A DNA stretch of 64,000 bases from JACADW01 sp963747985. Its GTDB lineage: Bacteria > Acidobacteriota > UBA6911. The notes beneath the pieces were generated by a model. That model did not search any database and was not told where the DNA came from. It saw only the letters and a program-made list of their open reading frames with translations. Each line of letters opens with the position of its first letter. Positions within the stretch are counted from its first letter, which is position 1. Below are positions 1 through 9,032 of this stretch, piece after piece. Made by a program: the position numbers and the translations under genes. The DNA lies in the NCBI GenBank assembly GCA_963747985.1, contig CAVVHG010000001.1, positions 891,101-955,100 of the forward strand, written 5' to 3'.

Positions 1-1661
1 CCGAAAAACGCGCGCACATCCGCCTTGAAACCCGCCGAGTTGAACCCCGGATCAGCGGCGTTGCCGCGCCGCGAGTAAGCCACGCCCTGGGTCATGAGCG
101 AGTTCAGAGGATATAACGGTCCTTTCGAGACTATGTTCTTGTAGGTCTCCTGGTCGCGATATGTGATCCATTGCTCCTGGCTGCCGCCCTTGCCCGCAAA
201 GCCCATGTCCTCGCCTTGCCGCCAGAGCGAGTCGGCATAACGCAGCCAGAACGGCGACGGCCACGAACCCGTGGTCAGGTTGATGTAGAGATTGGGATTC
301 TCCCGTCTCAGGGCCAGCATGAGACGGCGCATCGCTTCGGTATCGAGGACGTAGGCGGCGCCCGATCCGTTGGCATACATCCCGGAGGCGATGCCGTCGA
401 ACTTGAAATAGTTGACGCCGTACTGCCGGATCATATTGACGCAGGCGTTCCGGAACTCGGCGTAGTACTTCGGTCCTGCCAGAGAGAACCCGGTGTCGTT
501 GATTTCATAGCCCTGTTGGCGGCCGAATTTCAGTCGCTGCTCCTTAGCCTCACCGTAGCCGCCGAACGGCGAGAGCCAAACCCCCAGGCTTGTGTTGTAC
601 TTCCTGCAGAGTTCGGCCAGCGGAGTGAAGCCATTCGGGAAACCATCGTGAAAATGCCAGAGGGTTTTCGGGTCATCCCACCCGTCGTCGAAGACTATCG
701 CGTCCACGACAACACCGAAGGGCTTGATGAAGTTCTCGCCGAAGGCGCGGATGGCCTCGAGGCAGTTCGTCTCGTTCAAAGCGAACGGATCCCAGGAGAT
801 GTCGTACCAGGAGTTGTAGTGCAGGAAGGGACGGTAAGGGTGAGCTCGCTCGCGCTCGAGATAATACAGGAAGCCGCGCCGCAGCTGGCCTGCCGGAGTG
901 ACGCCCACGACGAAGCTCTGGGTCAGGACCTCGCCCGGTTTCAGAACGGCGTTGCGCTCGAGGCGGCAGATCGCCTTTTCGCAAGCGACGGAATTGACCG
1001 CCATGGGATCTTCATAGCCGAAGAAAAAGCTGCCTGCGACAATCGGAGAGCCATCGACCTTCCCCGCTGCACGAGCGCCCGGAATAGTGTCGCTCAGCCA
1101 GACGATCTCCCTGATCTTCTGGTCCTCCCGCGCCGCTGACAGGTCGATTTCCTGGCGTACGTAGTTGGCGTCATCTCGCGCCACCGCTCGCCATACGACA
1201 CGCAGGCGCCCGTCGGCAGAGCGAAGCGGAATCTCGACCCTGCGTCCTGCGATCCGCCCCGAGAGGCCTGAAGATCGGGCATCCGGCGCGAGCTCTGTGA
1301 CGGAAGGCTCTCCGTCGGTCAGCATCGCCGAAGCTGCATAGCGGGTGCCGTCCTGCAGAATGACCTGGAAGGCCTCCCCATGGAAGGCGAGCGACGTCTT
1401 CGTCCGCAGGTCACGCACCGAAATCAGCCTGAGCCCCTGCGGCGCCAGGCTCCATTCGGCCGAAACTGCCTGGTTGCCGACGACCACCGTCGACCGGGTT
1501 CTCGCGATCGTCATCCGGCCCGGCCGTTGGCCGGGGTACTCCATCTCGCCGCGACTTTGGATCGGAGCGACCGCGAGCAGGAGGATAGCGATGAGCCCTA
1601 TCCTCCCCATGGAGACGATCTTCGACGATCTGTGATGGCGATCGGACACATTTGAGCGCAT
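1..1661 (-). CDS. Exported GH36-like alpha-galactosidase family protein (3' end outside window)
   Basis: Reading leftward from an ATG at 1661 there is an uninterrupted frame of about 553 codons that runs off the window edge. AGGAG lies 7 bases before the ATG. A hydrophobic export segment (IGLIAILLLAVAP) lies near residues 22-35. The N-terminal part looks like the beta-sandwich domain of GH36/GH27 enzymes. The following (beta/alpha)8 region contains FDDGWDDP and YFKFDG; the Asp of the KFDG motif occupies the catalytic nucleophile position of clan GH-D. Function inferred: hydrolysis of alpha-galactosides or related glycans outside the cytoplasm. The general acid/base and C-terminus are not seen, so the exact substrate is open. 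Databases sometimes label such proteins 'enterotoxin', which should not be taken as function. Confidence 0.85.
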   Translation of the reverse strand, partial: MRSNVSDRHHRSSKIVSMGRIGLIAILLLAVAPIQSRGEMEYPGQRPGRMTIARTRSTVVVGNQAVSAEWSLAPQGLRLISVRDLRTKTSLAFHGEAFQVILQDGTRYAASAMLTDGEPSVTELAPDARSSGLSGRIAGRRVEIPLRSADGRLRVVWRAVARDDANYVRQEIDLSAAREDQKIREIVWLSDTIPGARAAGKVDGSPIVAGSFFFGYEDPMAVNSVACEKAICRLERNAVLKPGEVLTQSFVVGVTPAGQLRRGFLYYLERERAHPYRPFLHYNSWYDISWDPFALNETNCLEAIRAFGENFIKPFGVVVDAIVFDDGWDDPKTLWHFHDGFPNGFTPLAELCRKYNTSLGVWLSPFGGYGEAKEQRLKFGRQQGYEINDTGFSLAGPKYYAEFRNACVNMIRQYGVNYFKFDGIASGMYANGSGAAYVLDTEAMRRLMLALRRENPNLYINLTTGSWPSPFWLRYADSLWRQGEDMGFAGKGGSQEQWITYRDQETYKNIVSKGPLYPLNSLMTQGVAYSRRGNAADPGFNSAGFKADVRAFF

Positions 1662-1723
1662 GCCAGGACTCCTGCAGGGTGGAGACGCTGGTGGGACGAT
1701 TCTCACGCCACCGGCGGCGAATG

Positions 1724-2065
1724 TTATTGGCGGAGGAAGTGAGGCATCTCGACCGGTATCTCCAGTGACAGCTCGACAAAGCCCCGGCACACCCCGTCCT
1801 CGAACCAGGGCGATTGATAGATCAGCTTCCTGACTCCATTCTTCTCTATCGTGTATGCATTCCTCTGGCGGGTCTCCAGCAACTTCTTTACCTTGGTGCG
1901 CGCCGGCTCCGGGTGGCAGTCGAGCATGTTCGTCCCGATCAGCGCTCTCCCTCCACTGTCCGCATAGCCCGCAGCCGCCCTGTCGTTCATCTCGAGGATT
2001 ATCCCTGCGAGGTCGGAGATCGTAATCGCCCCCGGGAATTCCTTTGGCCAGGACTGCGTTGTCAT
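1724..2065 (-). CDS. Stand-alone PAS-domain protein
   Basis: 113 residues, starting at an ATG preceded by AGGAGG at good spacing. Nearly the whole protein is one PAS-like fold: an N-terminal strand with 'ITISDLAGIILEMNDRAA' (typical PAS entry: question, then 'what the state of mind is'), a middle region 'LIGTNMLDCHPEPA', and a C-terminal sheet ending 'GFVELSLEI'. There is no kinase, cyclase or DNA-binding output domain, so it probably acts as a small sensor or partner protein. It lies just upstream of the GH36-like gene on the same strand, 62 bases away, and could be cotranscribed. The ligand is unknown. Confidence 0.75.
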   Translation of the reverse strand: MTTQSWPKEFPGAITISDLAGIILEMNDRAAAGYADSGGRALIGTNMLDCHPEPARTKVKKLLETRQRNAYTIEKNGVRKLIYQSPWFEDGVCRGFVELSLEIPVEMPHFLRQ

Positions 2066-2231
2066 CGTTCTGCCTCCTTCAGCAGAGAATGCTATTACAG
2101 AGAGCAGCTTTCAGAGGAGCGATTTCCTGCTCCGGCTGTCAGCAGCTGAAGGTTGAGGGCTGATGATGGTTGACAGCTGCATGGAAAATACTGCTGTCGG
2201 TTGCCCCATCGATCCCGTACAATCGGCTTCC

Positions 2232-2936
2232 ATGGTACTCCAGGCTCGGGCTGCGGCCCTTATTTTGTCTGCCCTGTTCCTCAGGCCGCTTGCCGCCCAG
2301 CAGGAGACGCCCGTCGCCGGCCTCCCGGCCCTGGAACCCGCAAAGCAGGAAAAGCAGTCCGGCTACAATGCAACGGCCGTCAACCCGATTCTCGGTTCGA
2401 TTCTGCCCAAGGATGTGCCGTGGAGGCCTCTGACCGGGCCCGAGCGCTGGCGGATTTATGTGAATCGAACCTATCTGAGTGTAGGTGCTTACTTCCAGGC
2501 AGCATCGTCGGGCGCCTTCGACCAGTACCACAAACAGCCCGAGGAGTGGGGCCAGGGGTTCGACGCCTACCTGAAGCGGGCAGGGGCGTCATATCTCATG
2601 ATCGTGGCCCAGAATTCCCTCGAGCACACAGGCTACGCTGCGCTTGGCTGGGAGGCGCGGTATGTGAGTTGCCGATGCGAGGGGTCCTTCAGGAGGCTGG
2701 GGCATGCGTTGGCGTGGGATTTCGTCACCTTTGGCCGAAAGGGGCAGATCGTTCCCAACATTCCGCGATTCGCCGCAGCCTACGGGGCAGCAGCGCTCCC
2801 CCCGCTCTGGAACGAAGATTACAAGTGGACGGCGGAAGGGATCCGCAAGGGTAACCAGTCCATCTTCTTCGCCGCTGTTTTCAACATCATGCGGGAATTT
2901 TCCCCCGAGATAAAACGCGTGCTCAGACGGAAGTAG
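2232..2936 (+). CDS. Secreted protein of unknown function
   Basis: About 234 residues from the ATG at 2232; the frame is open back to 2163, but the 2232 start puts a clean signal peptide (VLQARAAALILSALFLRPLAAQ) at the N-terminus. After a Pro/Gln-rich linker comes a conserved-looking globular part rich in aromatic residues (ERWRIYVNRTYLSVGAYF, SLEHTGYAALGWEARYVSCRCEG, LAWDFVTFGRKG) and a basic tail. The amphipathic helical segments suggest membrane association. I do not recognise the family. Exported location is inferred from the signal peptide only. Confidence 0.6.
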   Translation: MVLQARAAALILSALFLRPLAAQQETPVAGLPALEPAKQEKQSGYNATAVNPILGSILPKDVPWRPLTGPERWRIYVNRTYLSVGAYFQAASSGAFDQYHKQPEEWGQGFDAYLKRAGASYLMIVAQNSLEHTGYAALGWEARYVSCRCEGSFRRLGHALAWDFVTFGRKGQIVPNIPRFAAAYGAAALPPLWNEDYKWTAEGIRKGNQSIFFAAVFNIMREFSPEIKRVLRRK

Positions 2937-2976
2937 GCGGGTTTCTCAGGATCAGGAACGATAACAGGAGGCGCGG

Positions 2977-3696
2977 GTGGAGAGATCCGGCACGGGCATG
3001 AAATCGATCTCAGCGATGATGTTGGCCGCAGTCCTGGTTGCAGCGGTGGCGGCCGGCGTTTACCTCGCCGAGAAGTTGTACTTCGGCCCGCTTCGAGAGC
3101 AGCAACGCCTCGTTGCCAACCTGAAGACCATCGTAGCCGAGCTGACCAGGGATATCCGGGTCGCCGAAGTCAGCGTGACAGACCAGGGAGGGGACCCCCT
3201 TCAGACAACCTTCAGGTTCGTCGAGGTGGGCGAGAGGAGGGAGCCGATCGGGGCCCCGAAGGTATTCACGATCAGCGGGGACGTAGCGTACTTCGACACG
3301 CTGGTCATAAAGTTCGAGGATTCGTTCATGCCGCTCGAGAAGCTCCCCCTGAGTGACGAAGTCCTCCGATCGCACCTTGCCAGGAAGGCGATCATCTTCT
3401 TCCGGCGCGTGTTCAGTGAAAAGCAGAAACCGGAAGCAGGCTTCCCGCTGGACACTCCCGGTGATCCGCCCGGACCCTACAGGCCGGGCACGGCGCTGAC
3501 GCCGTTCGAGCAGGCATTGTGGAGGGATTTCTGGCTGCTGGCCAGCGATCCGAGACTTGCCGCCGATCGTGGTGTCCGGGCGGCGCATGGGCTCGCCGTC
3601 TACACCAGGCTGCAGCCGGGCAAGTATTACGTGCTCGAGCAACGCCTGGCGGGAGACCTGACGATCCGGCCCGTCGACCTTCCCGCTGCTCAGTAG
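2977..3696 (+). CDS. Membrane-anchored protein of unknown function
   Basis: 239 residues from a GTG at 2977 with AGGAGG five bases upstream; an ATG at 2998 is a weaker alternative. One N-terminal transmembrane anchor (ISAMMLAAVLVAAVAAGVYLA) is followed by a short coiled coil (REQQRLVANLKTIVAELTRDIRVAEV) and an extracytoplasmic domain of about 180 residues (strand-rich, then 'PFEQALWRDFWLLASDPRLAADRGVRAAHG'). The overall look matches small membrane proteins often found beside stress or envelope genes, but no assignable motif is present. Its stop overlaps the convergent gene at 3690-4403 by 7 bases. Confidence 0.6.
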   Translation: MERSGTGMKSISAMMLAAVLVAAVAAGVYLAEKLYFGPLREQQRLVANLKTIVAELTRDIRVAEVSVTDQGGDPLQTTFRFVEVGERREPIGAPKVFTISGDVAYFDTLVIKFEDSFMPLEKLPLSDEVLRSHLARKAIIFFRRVFSEKQKPEAGFPLDTPGDPPGPYRPGTALTPFEQALWRDFWLLASDPRLAADRGVRAAHGLAVYTRLQPGKYYVLEQRLAGDLTIRPVDLPAAQ

Positions 3697-4403
3697 CCGG
3701 GCCCGGTGACAACCGAAACCGGACCGAAGCGGACCGCGGCGTCCTCTGTATAGAGCCCGATCCTGTTCCCCAGGGGCCACTCACCCAGGACGCCCAACGA
3801 GGCGGTGCCGACCGTTTGCCCGTTCACGATTGCGGTGATCTGACTGCCGGCCTTTACCAGCCGGCACAGGTAGCTTCTGCCGATCCGGTTCTGCGGGGAG
3901 GACGCGGTAAGGAGGAACATCTGTTCGCCGGTTTCCTTGTAGGCTCCCAGCTCGACGCCATTCGTCTTCAGGATAAAGTACAGACCCGCCGATCCGTCTT
4001 CCACCATGTCGGCGACGAGCCAGGCTACTTCCCAGGGATTTGGTGCCGGCACCTGCTTGTTGCGCATCTTCCTGGTGCGCAACTGCCGGTCTGTCGTCAT
4101 TGTGACCGACAGGTCCCAGTCCCGGCCAAGCACAATCTCCGAACGCACGAGCGCGGAATGCGTTTCGGAATCCGTGGTGGATGCTTTTGGCCTGAGGGAC
4201 ATCTCGCCGCGTGATACGTATCCCGCTCCATACCCGAGCCAGAGGCAGAGCCAGTTGCCTTCCGCGATGAACTGACCATCATAGAAGTCGTAGGAGCCCC
4301 GCCAGAAGTAGGTCGTCCCTGTTGCTTGCGCCGGCGCGCCCGGGGTAAGAGCGCCTGCAAGGCACAGACACGGGAGAAGCATACCGATTCGTGCGGAGAC
4401 CAT
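3690..4403 (-). CDS. Secreted protein, probable concanavalin-like (LamG/DUF1080-type) fold
   Basis: 237 residues with a Sec signal peptide (IGMLLPCLCLAGALTPGAPAQA). The body is a predicted all-beta domain: 'GSYDFYDGQFIAEGNW', 'RSEIVLGRDWDLSVTMTTD', 'AGLYFILKTNGVELGAYKETG', 'ITAIVNGQTVGTASL', 'NRIGLYTEDAAVRFGPVSV'. The last two segments resemble the closing strands of 3-keto-disaccharide hydrolase (DUF1080) and LamG jelly rolls, where 'GRIGLQ..g..v.f.nv' is typical. Carbohydrate binding is therefore a reasonable guess, but no catalytic residues can be identified. Confidence 0.6.
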   Translation of the reverse strand: MVSARIGMLLPCLCLAGALTPGAPAQATGTTYFWRGSYDFYDGQFIAEGNWLCLWLGYGAGYVSRGEMSLRPKASTTDSETHSALVRSEIVLGRDWDLSVTMTTDRQLRTRKMRNKQVPAPNPWEVAWLVADMVEDGSAGLYFILKTNGVELGAYKETGEQMFLLTASSPQNRIGRSYLCRLVKAGSQITAIVNGQTVGTASLGVLGEWPLGNRIGLYTEDAAVRFGPVSVVTGPGY

Positions 4404-4603
4404 GACGTGTCCTCCTGCCGGGGTCCAGAGGCCGCCGATAGAGAGCGTAATTCCAGGTACTGTGAGGGGCCGATCCCCGCAAACGCCGGGACCGGTAAAA
4501 TGACTTTTTCATTTTGGTTGTCGTGCAAGCACTGTCAAGAAATTTCTTCGGTCCAAAGGTGGTGCGTTGCGCCGCAACGCGCCGCGTCCGCGCCGGCGAA
4601 ACC

Positions 4604-4695
4604 GTCTCGAAGATCTATGGAGCGGGCCTACAGCCCTTGGTTCCTGCTGCTGCATGCAAACCTGGGGCTTCGCCCCAGGCTGCTATTAGCACGCG
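4604..4695 (+). repeat. Dispersed palindromic repeat, family D
   Basis: Intergenic DNA built from short hairpins: GGGCCTACAGCCC, GGGGCTTCGCCCC and GCGCTTTCAGCGC, joined by 'ttggttcctgctgctgcatgc'-like spacers. The same set of hairpins recurs on the opposite strand at 11830-12050. Such modules are known as dispersed non-coding repeats in acidobacterial and verrucomicrobial genomes. It leads directly into the 99 bp tandem array. The 4404-4603 stretch before it holds nothing I can support. Confidence 0.6.
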
Positions 4696-5070
4696 CTTTC
4701 AGCGCTCTGCATGCTGATTTGAATGCGGTTGTGAGGGCCGAAGGCCCGCCCCCTATCAGCCTCGGGGGACACCGCAGACTGGTACCATCATGTGCTTTCA
4801 GCGCTCTGCATGCTGATTTGAATGCGGTTGTGAGGGCCGAAGGCCCGCCCCCTATCAGCCTCGGGGGACACCGCAGACTGGTACCATCATGTGCTTTCAG
4901 CGCTCTGCATGCTGATTTGAATGCGGTTGTGAGGGCCGAAGGCCCGCCCCCTATCAGCCTCGGGGGACACCGCAGACTGGTACCATCATGTGCTTTCAGC
5001 GCTCTGCATGCTGATTTGAATGCGGTTGTGAGGGCCGAAGGCCCGCCCCATATCAGCCTGGGGCGAAGCC
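4696..5070 (+). repeat. Tandem array, four copies of a 99 bp unit
   Basis: Copies begin at 4696, 4795, 4894 and 4993, each with 'ctttcagcgctctgcatgc'; the period is exactly 99. The three complete copies look identical; the fourth diverges after about 60 bases and ends with GGGGCGAAGCCCC. Each unit contains the palindromes GGGCCGAAGGCCC and GCGCTCTGCATGC. Because 99 is a multiple of three, the array makes a long open frame (4326-5093) with an internal protein repeat. I regard that frame as spurious because the palindromes match the dispersed repeats and there is no credible start signal. Confidence 0.85.
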
Positions 5071-5220
5071 CCAGGAATTTCAGATCAGGATGATGAAGGG
5101 CTGAAAGCCCGTATCATAGAAGGTCTCGAGACTGCCTCGGCGGTACTGACCCCAGGCAGCGGTTGCGGAAGCATCAAGCGGCGCGGTGTGTTACCCTGTG
5201 CAGCGGCAGAAGGGAATCCA

Positions 5221-5829
5221 ATGCCGGTCGAGCCGAATCCGACGTCGACACTGGGCCTCCTGGAGCGAATCCGCGCAGGCGACGAAGCCGCCTTCTCGAC
5301 TCTCTTCCGGAAGTACAGTCCTCGCCTTAGCGTTCTCATCCACTACAAGCTCAGTCCGGAAATGCGCAATCACGTCGAAGTGGACGACGTCCTTCAGGAG
5401 GCTTTCCTGGCCGCCAGCCGGCAGCTCGGGAATTTCACATACAGGAATCCGGGGAGCTTCATGAGCTGGATCTCGCGCATAGCGGACCACATCATCGTCG
5501 ACGCTGCACGCCGCCAGGGGCGGCTGAAGCGCCGCCCGGTAGAACTCGTGCGTTTCAAGACGGAGAGCAATCCGCAAGGCGCGGAGGCGATAGATTCGAC
5601 GACGCCGAGCCGGATCCTTGCCGGCAAGGAGCGTGTCGGGCAGGTGCTGAAACGACTGGACGGGCTGCCCGAGGACTACCGGCAGGTAGTCCTGCTGGCC
5701 AAGATAGAAGGACTTTCCATGGGGGAAATAGCCGAACGGCTGGGAAAGTCGCGCGAGAACGCGGCCGTGCTTCTGCACCGAGCCATCCAGTGCCTGAGGG
5801 AAATGGAAAGGCAGGCGGGGCGAGAATGA
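5221..5829 (+). CDS. ECF-type RNA polymerase sigma factor
   Basis: 202 residues from the ATG at 5221 (GAAGGG six bases upstream; a GTG at 5188 is in frame but lacks a ribosome site). Sigma region 2 spans roughly residues 10-90 (AGDEAAFSTLFRKYSPRL, VEVDDVLQEAFLAA, FMSWISRIADHIIVDAARR) and region 4 roughly 140-200 (LPEDYRQVVLLAKIEGLSMG, EIAERLGKSRENAAVLLHRA). It resembles the planctomycete/acidobacterial ECF subfamily that is genetically paired with Ser/Thr kinases. Its stop overlaps the kinase start (ATGA), so the two are translationally coupled. Control by the partner kinase rather than an anti-sigma factor is a reasonable inference. Confidence 0.9.
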   Translation: MPVEPNPTSTLGLLERIRAGDEAAFSTLFRKYSPRLSVLIHYKLSPEMRNHVEVDDVLQEAFLAASRQLGNFTYRNPGSFMSWISRIADHIIVDAARRQGRLKRRPVELVRFKTESNPQGAEAIDSTTPSRILAGKERVGQVLKRLDGLPEDYRQVVLLAKIEGLSMGEIAERLGKSRENAAVLLHRAIQCLREMERQAGRE

Positions 5830-8273
5830 CCCGCAACGAGAATGGCGCATCCGATAGTGTCAGCGACACCGGGCCGGAGGCCGCCGTGCGCGAGCGACAG
5901 CTGGCCGACGCCGTGGCGGAGTACGTCGATCTGCACGCCGCAGAGGAGACGGTCGACGCGGACGCTTTCTGCCGGCGCCATCCCGGACTGGAGCCGGACC
6001 TTCGCATCGCCATTCAAACCCTCTCGTCATTCGATCTGATTCCGGGTGAAGAGCAGCCCCCCGACCATCAGGCCGTACCGGAACCGATGCCGGAAAGACT
6101 CTCCGGCCACAGGATCATCGGCGAGATCGGGGCCGGCGGCATGTCTCGAGTCTTTCTTGCCGAGGACGAGCGTCTGGGGCGGAAGGTCGCGATCAAGGTC
6201 CTCAGTTCGCGCTTCAGCGGCAACGAACTCGTGCGAACGAGATTCATGCAGGAAGCCCGCGCGCTCGCCAGGCTCAGTCACCCCAACATCGTACACATAT
6301 ACAATCTCGGGCAGGCCGATGAGCCGCCGCATTTTGTCATGGAGTACCTTGAAGGCGCGCCCCTCACCGACGCGGCCGGCGCGCTCTCCCTGGGGCAAAA
6401 AGCAGAGCTGATGTGCAAGGCGGTTTCGGCAGTACACTACCTGCATCAGCATCAGGTGATCCATCGCGATCTCAAACCGGGCAATATCCTTGTGGGGCCT
6501 GACCTCGAGCCGAAGATCCTGGATTTTGGCCTCGCCCGTCAATCGGAGGTGTTGGAACGACCGCTGACACGGCATGGCGAGGTACTGGGCACGCCGCAGT
6601 ATTTCTCGCCGGAACAGGCCCGGGGTGAGGCTCGACTCGATGCCCGCAGCGACATATTCTCGCTTGGTACGATCCTGTATGAAGTCCTCACGGGCACGTT
6701 GCCCTTCCGGGCCGACAGCTATGGGGACCAGGTGCGATGCATCTGCGACGACGAACCGGTCCTGCCGCGGAGACTGAACCCGGCCATTCCCGGCGACCTG
6801 CAGAATATCTGCATGCAGGCACTCGAGAAGGATCCTGCCGACCGCTATCCCACCGCCGGCGAGATGGCCGATGACCTGGAGCGGTTCGTTGCCGGGGAGC
6901 CGGCCCTGGCCGCGCCGGCTTCCTATGCCCAACGCATGACAGGCAAGATCGAGCAGCATCTCCGCGAGCTGGAGGGCTGGAGGCAGGACCGCATCCTTTC
7001 CGACTACGAATACGACTCGCTTCGCAGGGGATACGACCGTCTCGTCGAGCGCGAGGACGCGTGGATCATGGAAGTCCGGCGACTCTCGCTGCCGCAGGTC
7101 GGGATGTACATGGGTGCCTGGATTCTTGTTGTCGGGGCGGCCCTCGTCTTTCTCTTTCGGTACATGAATCTCGCAGGCACGCCTGCCGTACTGCTGGTGA
7201 CCGGCGCTACGATCCCGACGGCCTGGTACGGCATGCGCAGTTGGAGGGCAGGACGCATCCGGATCGGGGTCGCGTACCTGCTCGCCGCGTGCCTGCTGTT
7301 GCCGGTTGCACTGGTCCTGGCGCTGGGGGAGTACGGTCTCTTCAAGGGCCTGACGAAGGGCCGTGAAGACCTGGAGTTTCTTTTTCAATTTGAGAGCTTC
7401 AAGAGGACGACCAATGCCCAGCTCTGGTGGGCGCTTTTCCTGTCCCTGCCCGCCTACCTTTGGCTCAGAAGATTCACGAAATCCTCGGTTTTCTCGCTCG
7501 CGCTCGCAGTCATGCTGGCGCTTCTCTGCGGGATGACGCTGCTCAGGATGGGTATGCTGGAGTGGCTGGACAAGGATCCCGGCCGGCTCTACATACGCCT
7601 GATCCCAGCCGCGCTGCTGTTCTTCCTGGTTGCGGTTGCTCTCGAGAGGTTCCGGCTCGCTGCCGATTCCCGCTATTTCTATCCGATCGCTGTCTTTTTC
7701 ACCTATATCTCGCTCAGCGGTATCGCCGCTTTCCACAAGCCCTATGCCGAGTGGTTGGGACGCGTCGCTCCATTCACTCGTTCCAACGTGGACTACCTTT
7801 TCATCATCAATGCCGGGGTCTACTTCGTCCTTCAGCTGCTCTGCGAGCAGGAGCGCTCGGCCCGGATGCGCACGGTCGGCAAGGCCTTCCGTTTTGTGAT
7901 CCCGGGCCACGTCCTCATACCCTTGTTCCTGCTGGGGCTCGAAGCGAGCCGGTTGTGGGACGAATCGCCCGCGAGTCTTTCTCTCCGGCACGAAGCGCGC
8001 GCTTTCGAAGTCCTGCTCCCCGTGGCCGCCTGCATTTTCGTTCTCCTGAGTATCCCGAAACAGATGAAAAACTACCTGGCAAGCGGCATGCTCTTTCTCG
8101 CCGTAGGCATCATCCGACTCCAGCAGGACTGGCTGAGAGACCACGTGGCGTGGCCTGTGACGCTCGTGCTTACCGGTCTGCTTCTGATGTTCCTGGCCGC
8201 GAGGTACTCCTCCATCCGCGCGGCAATCGCGCGGCTCCTCCACCACCGGCCCCGTCCCGGCCAGCCCTCCTGA
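5826..8273 (+). CDS. Membrane Ser/Thr protein kinase coupled to the ECF sigma factor
   Basis: 815 residues from the ATG at 5826 that overlaps the sigma-factor stop. About 85 N-terminal residues precede a Hanks-type kinase domain (about 90-350) with glycine loop GEIGAGGMSRVF, VAIKVL lysine, catalytic HRDLKPGNIL, DFGLAR and the GTPQYFSPEQA activation segment; all key residues are present. A helical linker (QHLRELEGWRQDRILSDYEYDSL) leads to a hydrophobic C-terminal half with about twelve predicted membrane spans (for example GMYMGAWILVVGAALVFLF and VTLVLTGLLLMFLAARY). Most bacterial Hanks kinases have one span, so this is unusual and suggests a membrane sensor or transporter-like module. It may phosphorylate the adjacent sigma factor. 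Confidence 0.9.
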   Translation: MTRNENGASDSVSDTGPEAAVRERQLADAVAEYVDLHAAEETVDADAFCRRHPGLEPDLRIAIQTLSSFDLIPGEEQPPDHQAVPEPMPERLSGHRIIGEIGAGGMSRVFLAEDERLGRKVAIKVLSSRFSGNELVRTRFMQEARALARLSHPNIVHIYNLGQADEPPHFVMEYLEGAPLTDAAGALSLGQKAELMCKAVSAVHYLHQHQVIHRDLKPGNILVGPDLEPKILDFGLARQSEVLERPLTRHGEVLGTPQYFSPEQARGEARLDARSDIFSLGTILYEVLTGTLPFRADSYGDQVRCICDDEPVLPRRLNPAIPGDLQNICMQALEKDPADRYPTAGEMADDLERFVAGEPALAAPASYAQRMTGKIEQHLRELEGWRQDRILSDYEYDSLRRGYDRLVEREDAWIMEVRRLSLPQVGMYMGAWILVVGAALVFLFRYMNLAGTPAVLLVTGATIPTAWYGMRSWRAGRIRIGVAYLLAACLLLPVALVLALGEYGLFKGLTKGREDLEFLFQFESFKRTTNAQLWWALFLSLPAYLWLRRFTKSSVFSLALAVMLALLCGMTLLRMGMLEWLDKDPGRLYIRLIPAALLFFLVAVALERFRLAADSRYFYPIAVFFTYISLSGIAAFHKPYAEWLGRVAPFTRSNVDYLFIINAGVYFVLQLLCEQERSARMRTVGKAFRFVIPGHVLIPLFLLGLEASRLWDESPASLSLRHEARAFEVLLPVAACIFVLLSIPKQMKNYLASGMLFLAVGIIRLQQDWLRDHVAWPVTLVLTGLLLMFLAARYSSIRAAIARLLHHRPRPGQPS

Positions 8274-8362
8274 TATTCACCCCGCTGTAATGTTTCGCCG
8301 GGAATGACGCTTTATGTAGCGGAGACTGAAAATCCTCCGCGAAGGCGGAGGAGGAGGGTGCC

Positions 8363-8938
8363 ATGAGAACGATCCGTTTTGCTGCCGTGTTGATCCCGTT
8401 GCTGGGCCTGTCCGCCTGCGTGCCGCTTCCTTCCGTCAATCCGCTTTGGGATGAGGAAAACGCGGTGTTCGAACCGGCTCTCGTGGGTACCTGGATCTCG
8501 GAAGACAACGACGAAATCATCACGATCGTTGAAACCGGCCGGAACGAATACCGCATGGTCTATGTTTCAGGCAACGAAGCGAGCCAGTACGAAGTACACG
8601 CCGTGCGCCTGGATGGCCGGCTTTTCCTGGATCTGTGTCCCGACAAGGACTTGCTGGAGGAGCGACTTCAAAGCGAGGCCTACATACCTCTGGTGACGAC
8701 CCATTTCTTCCTGCGGGCCATCCTCGGGCCTGACGGGCTGGAGCTGGCCGCCCTGGATGACGAAGCAATCGAGAAGAGGCTCGACCGGGGAGAAATTGAG
8801 ATTCCCAATGTCAAGTCGCCGGACGGCCTGCTGCTGACGGCACAAACGGAAGAACTCCAGGATCTCGTGGCCCGCTGCGCAGACGATCCTGACGTGTGGA
8901 GCGAGCTGAGTGTCTACCACCGTTGCCCTGAGAAATAG
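8363..8938 (+). CDS. Putative lipoprotein of unknown function
   Basis: 191 residues with a lipoprotein signal peptide ending in the lipobox LSAC (Cys about residue 19), so it is probably acylated and anchored in the envelope. The mature part begins 'VPLPSVNPLWDEENAVFEPALVGTWISED', and the 'GTW' followed by alternating strands suggests a small lipocalin-like beta-barrel. GGAGGAGG lies just before the start. Downstream of the sigma/kinase pair on the same strand by about 90 bases. Function not recognised. Confidence 0.7.
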   Translation: MRTIRFAAVLIPLLGLSACVPLPSVNPLWDEENAVFEPALVGTWISEDNDEIITIVETGRNEYRMVYVSGNEASQYEVHAVRLDGRLFLDLCPDKDLLEERLQSEAYIPLVTTHFFLRAILGPDGLELAALDDEAIEKRLDRGEIEIPNVKSPDGLLLTAQTEELQDLVARCADDPDVWSELSVYHRCPEK

Positions 8939-9032
8939 GGTTACTCCTACCGAACCAACGGTTTACACGGCTTCTTATGACTTCTTTGCAGAAACTCCGC
9001 CTGGTTTCCAGCTCGGGCAACCGCATGAGATT

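Noticed and set aside
4696..5070. CRISPR array
   Set aside because: Units are wholly repeated with no unique spacers, and no cas genes are present.
4326..5093. 255-codon open frame with an internal 33-residue protein repeat
   Set aside because: It is produced by the 99 bp non-coding repeat, has no ribosome site and its repeat unit is the palindromic family D DNA.
6027..8246. 739-codon minus-strand frame opposite the kinase
   Set aside because: Shadow of a high-GC gene; the plus-strand kinase has all family motifs.
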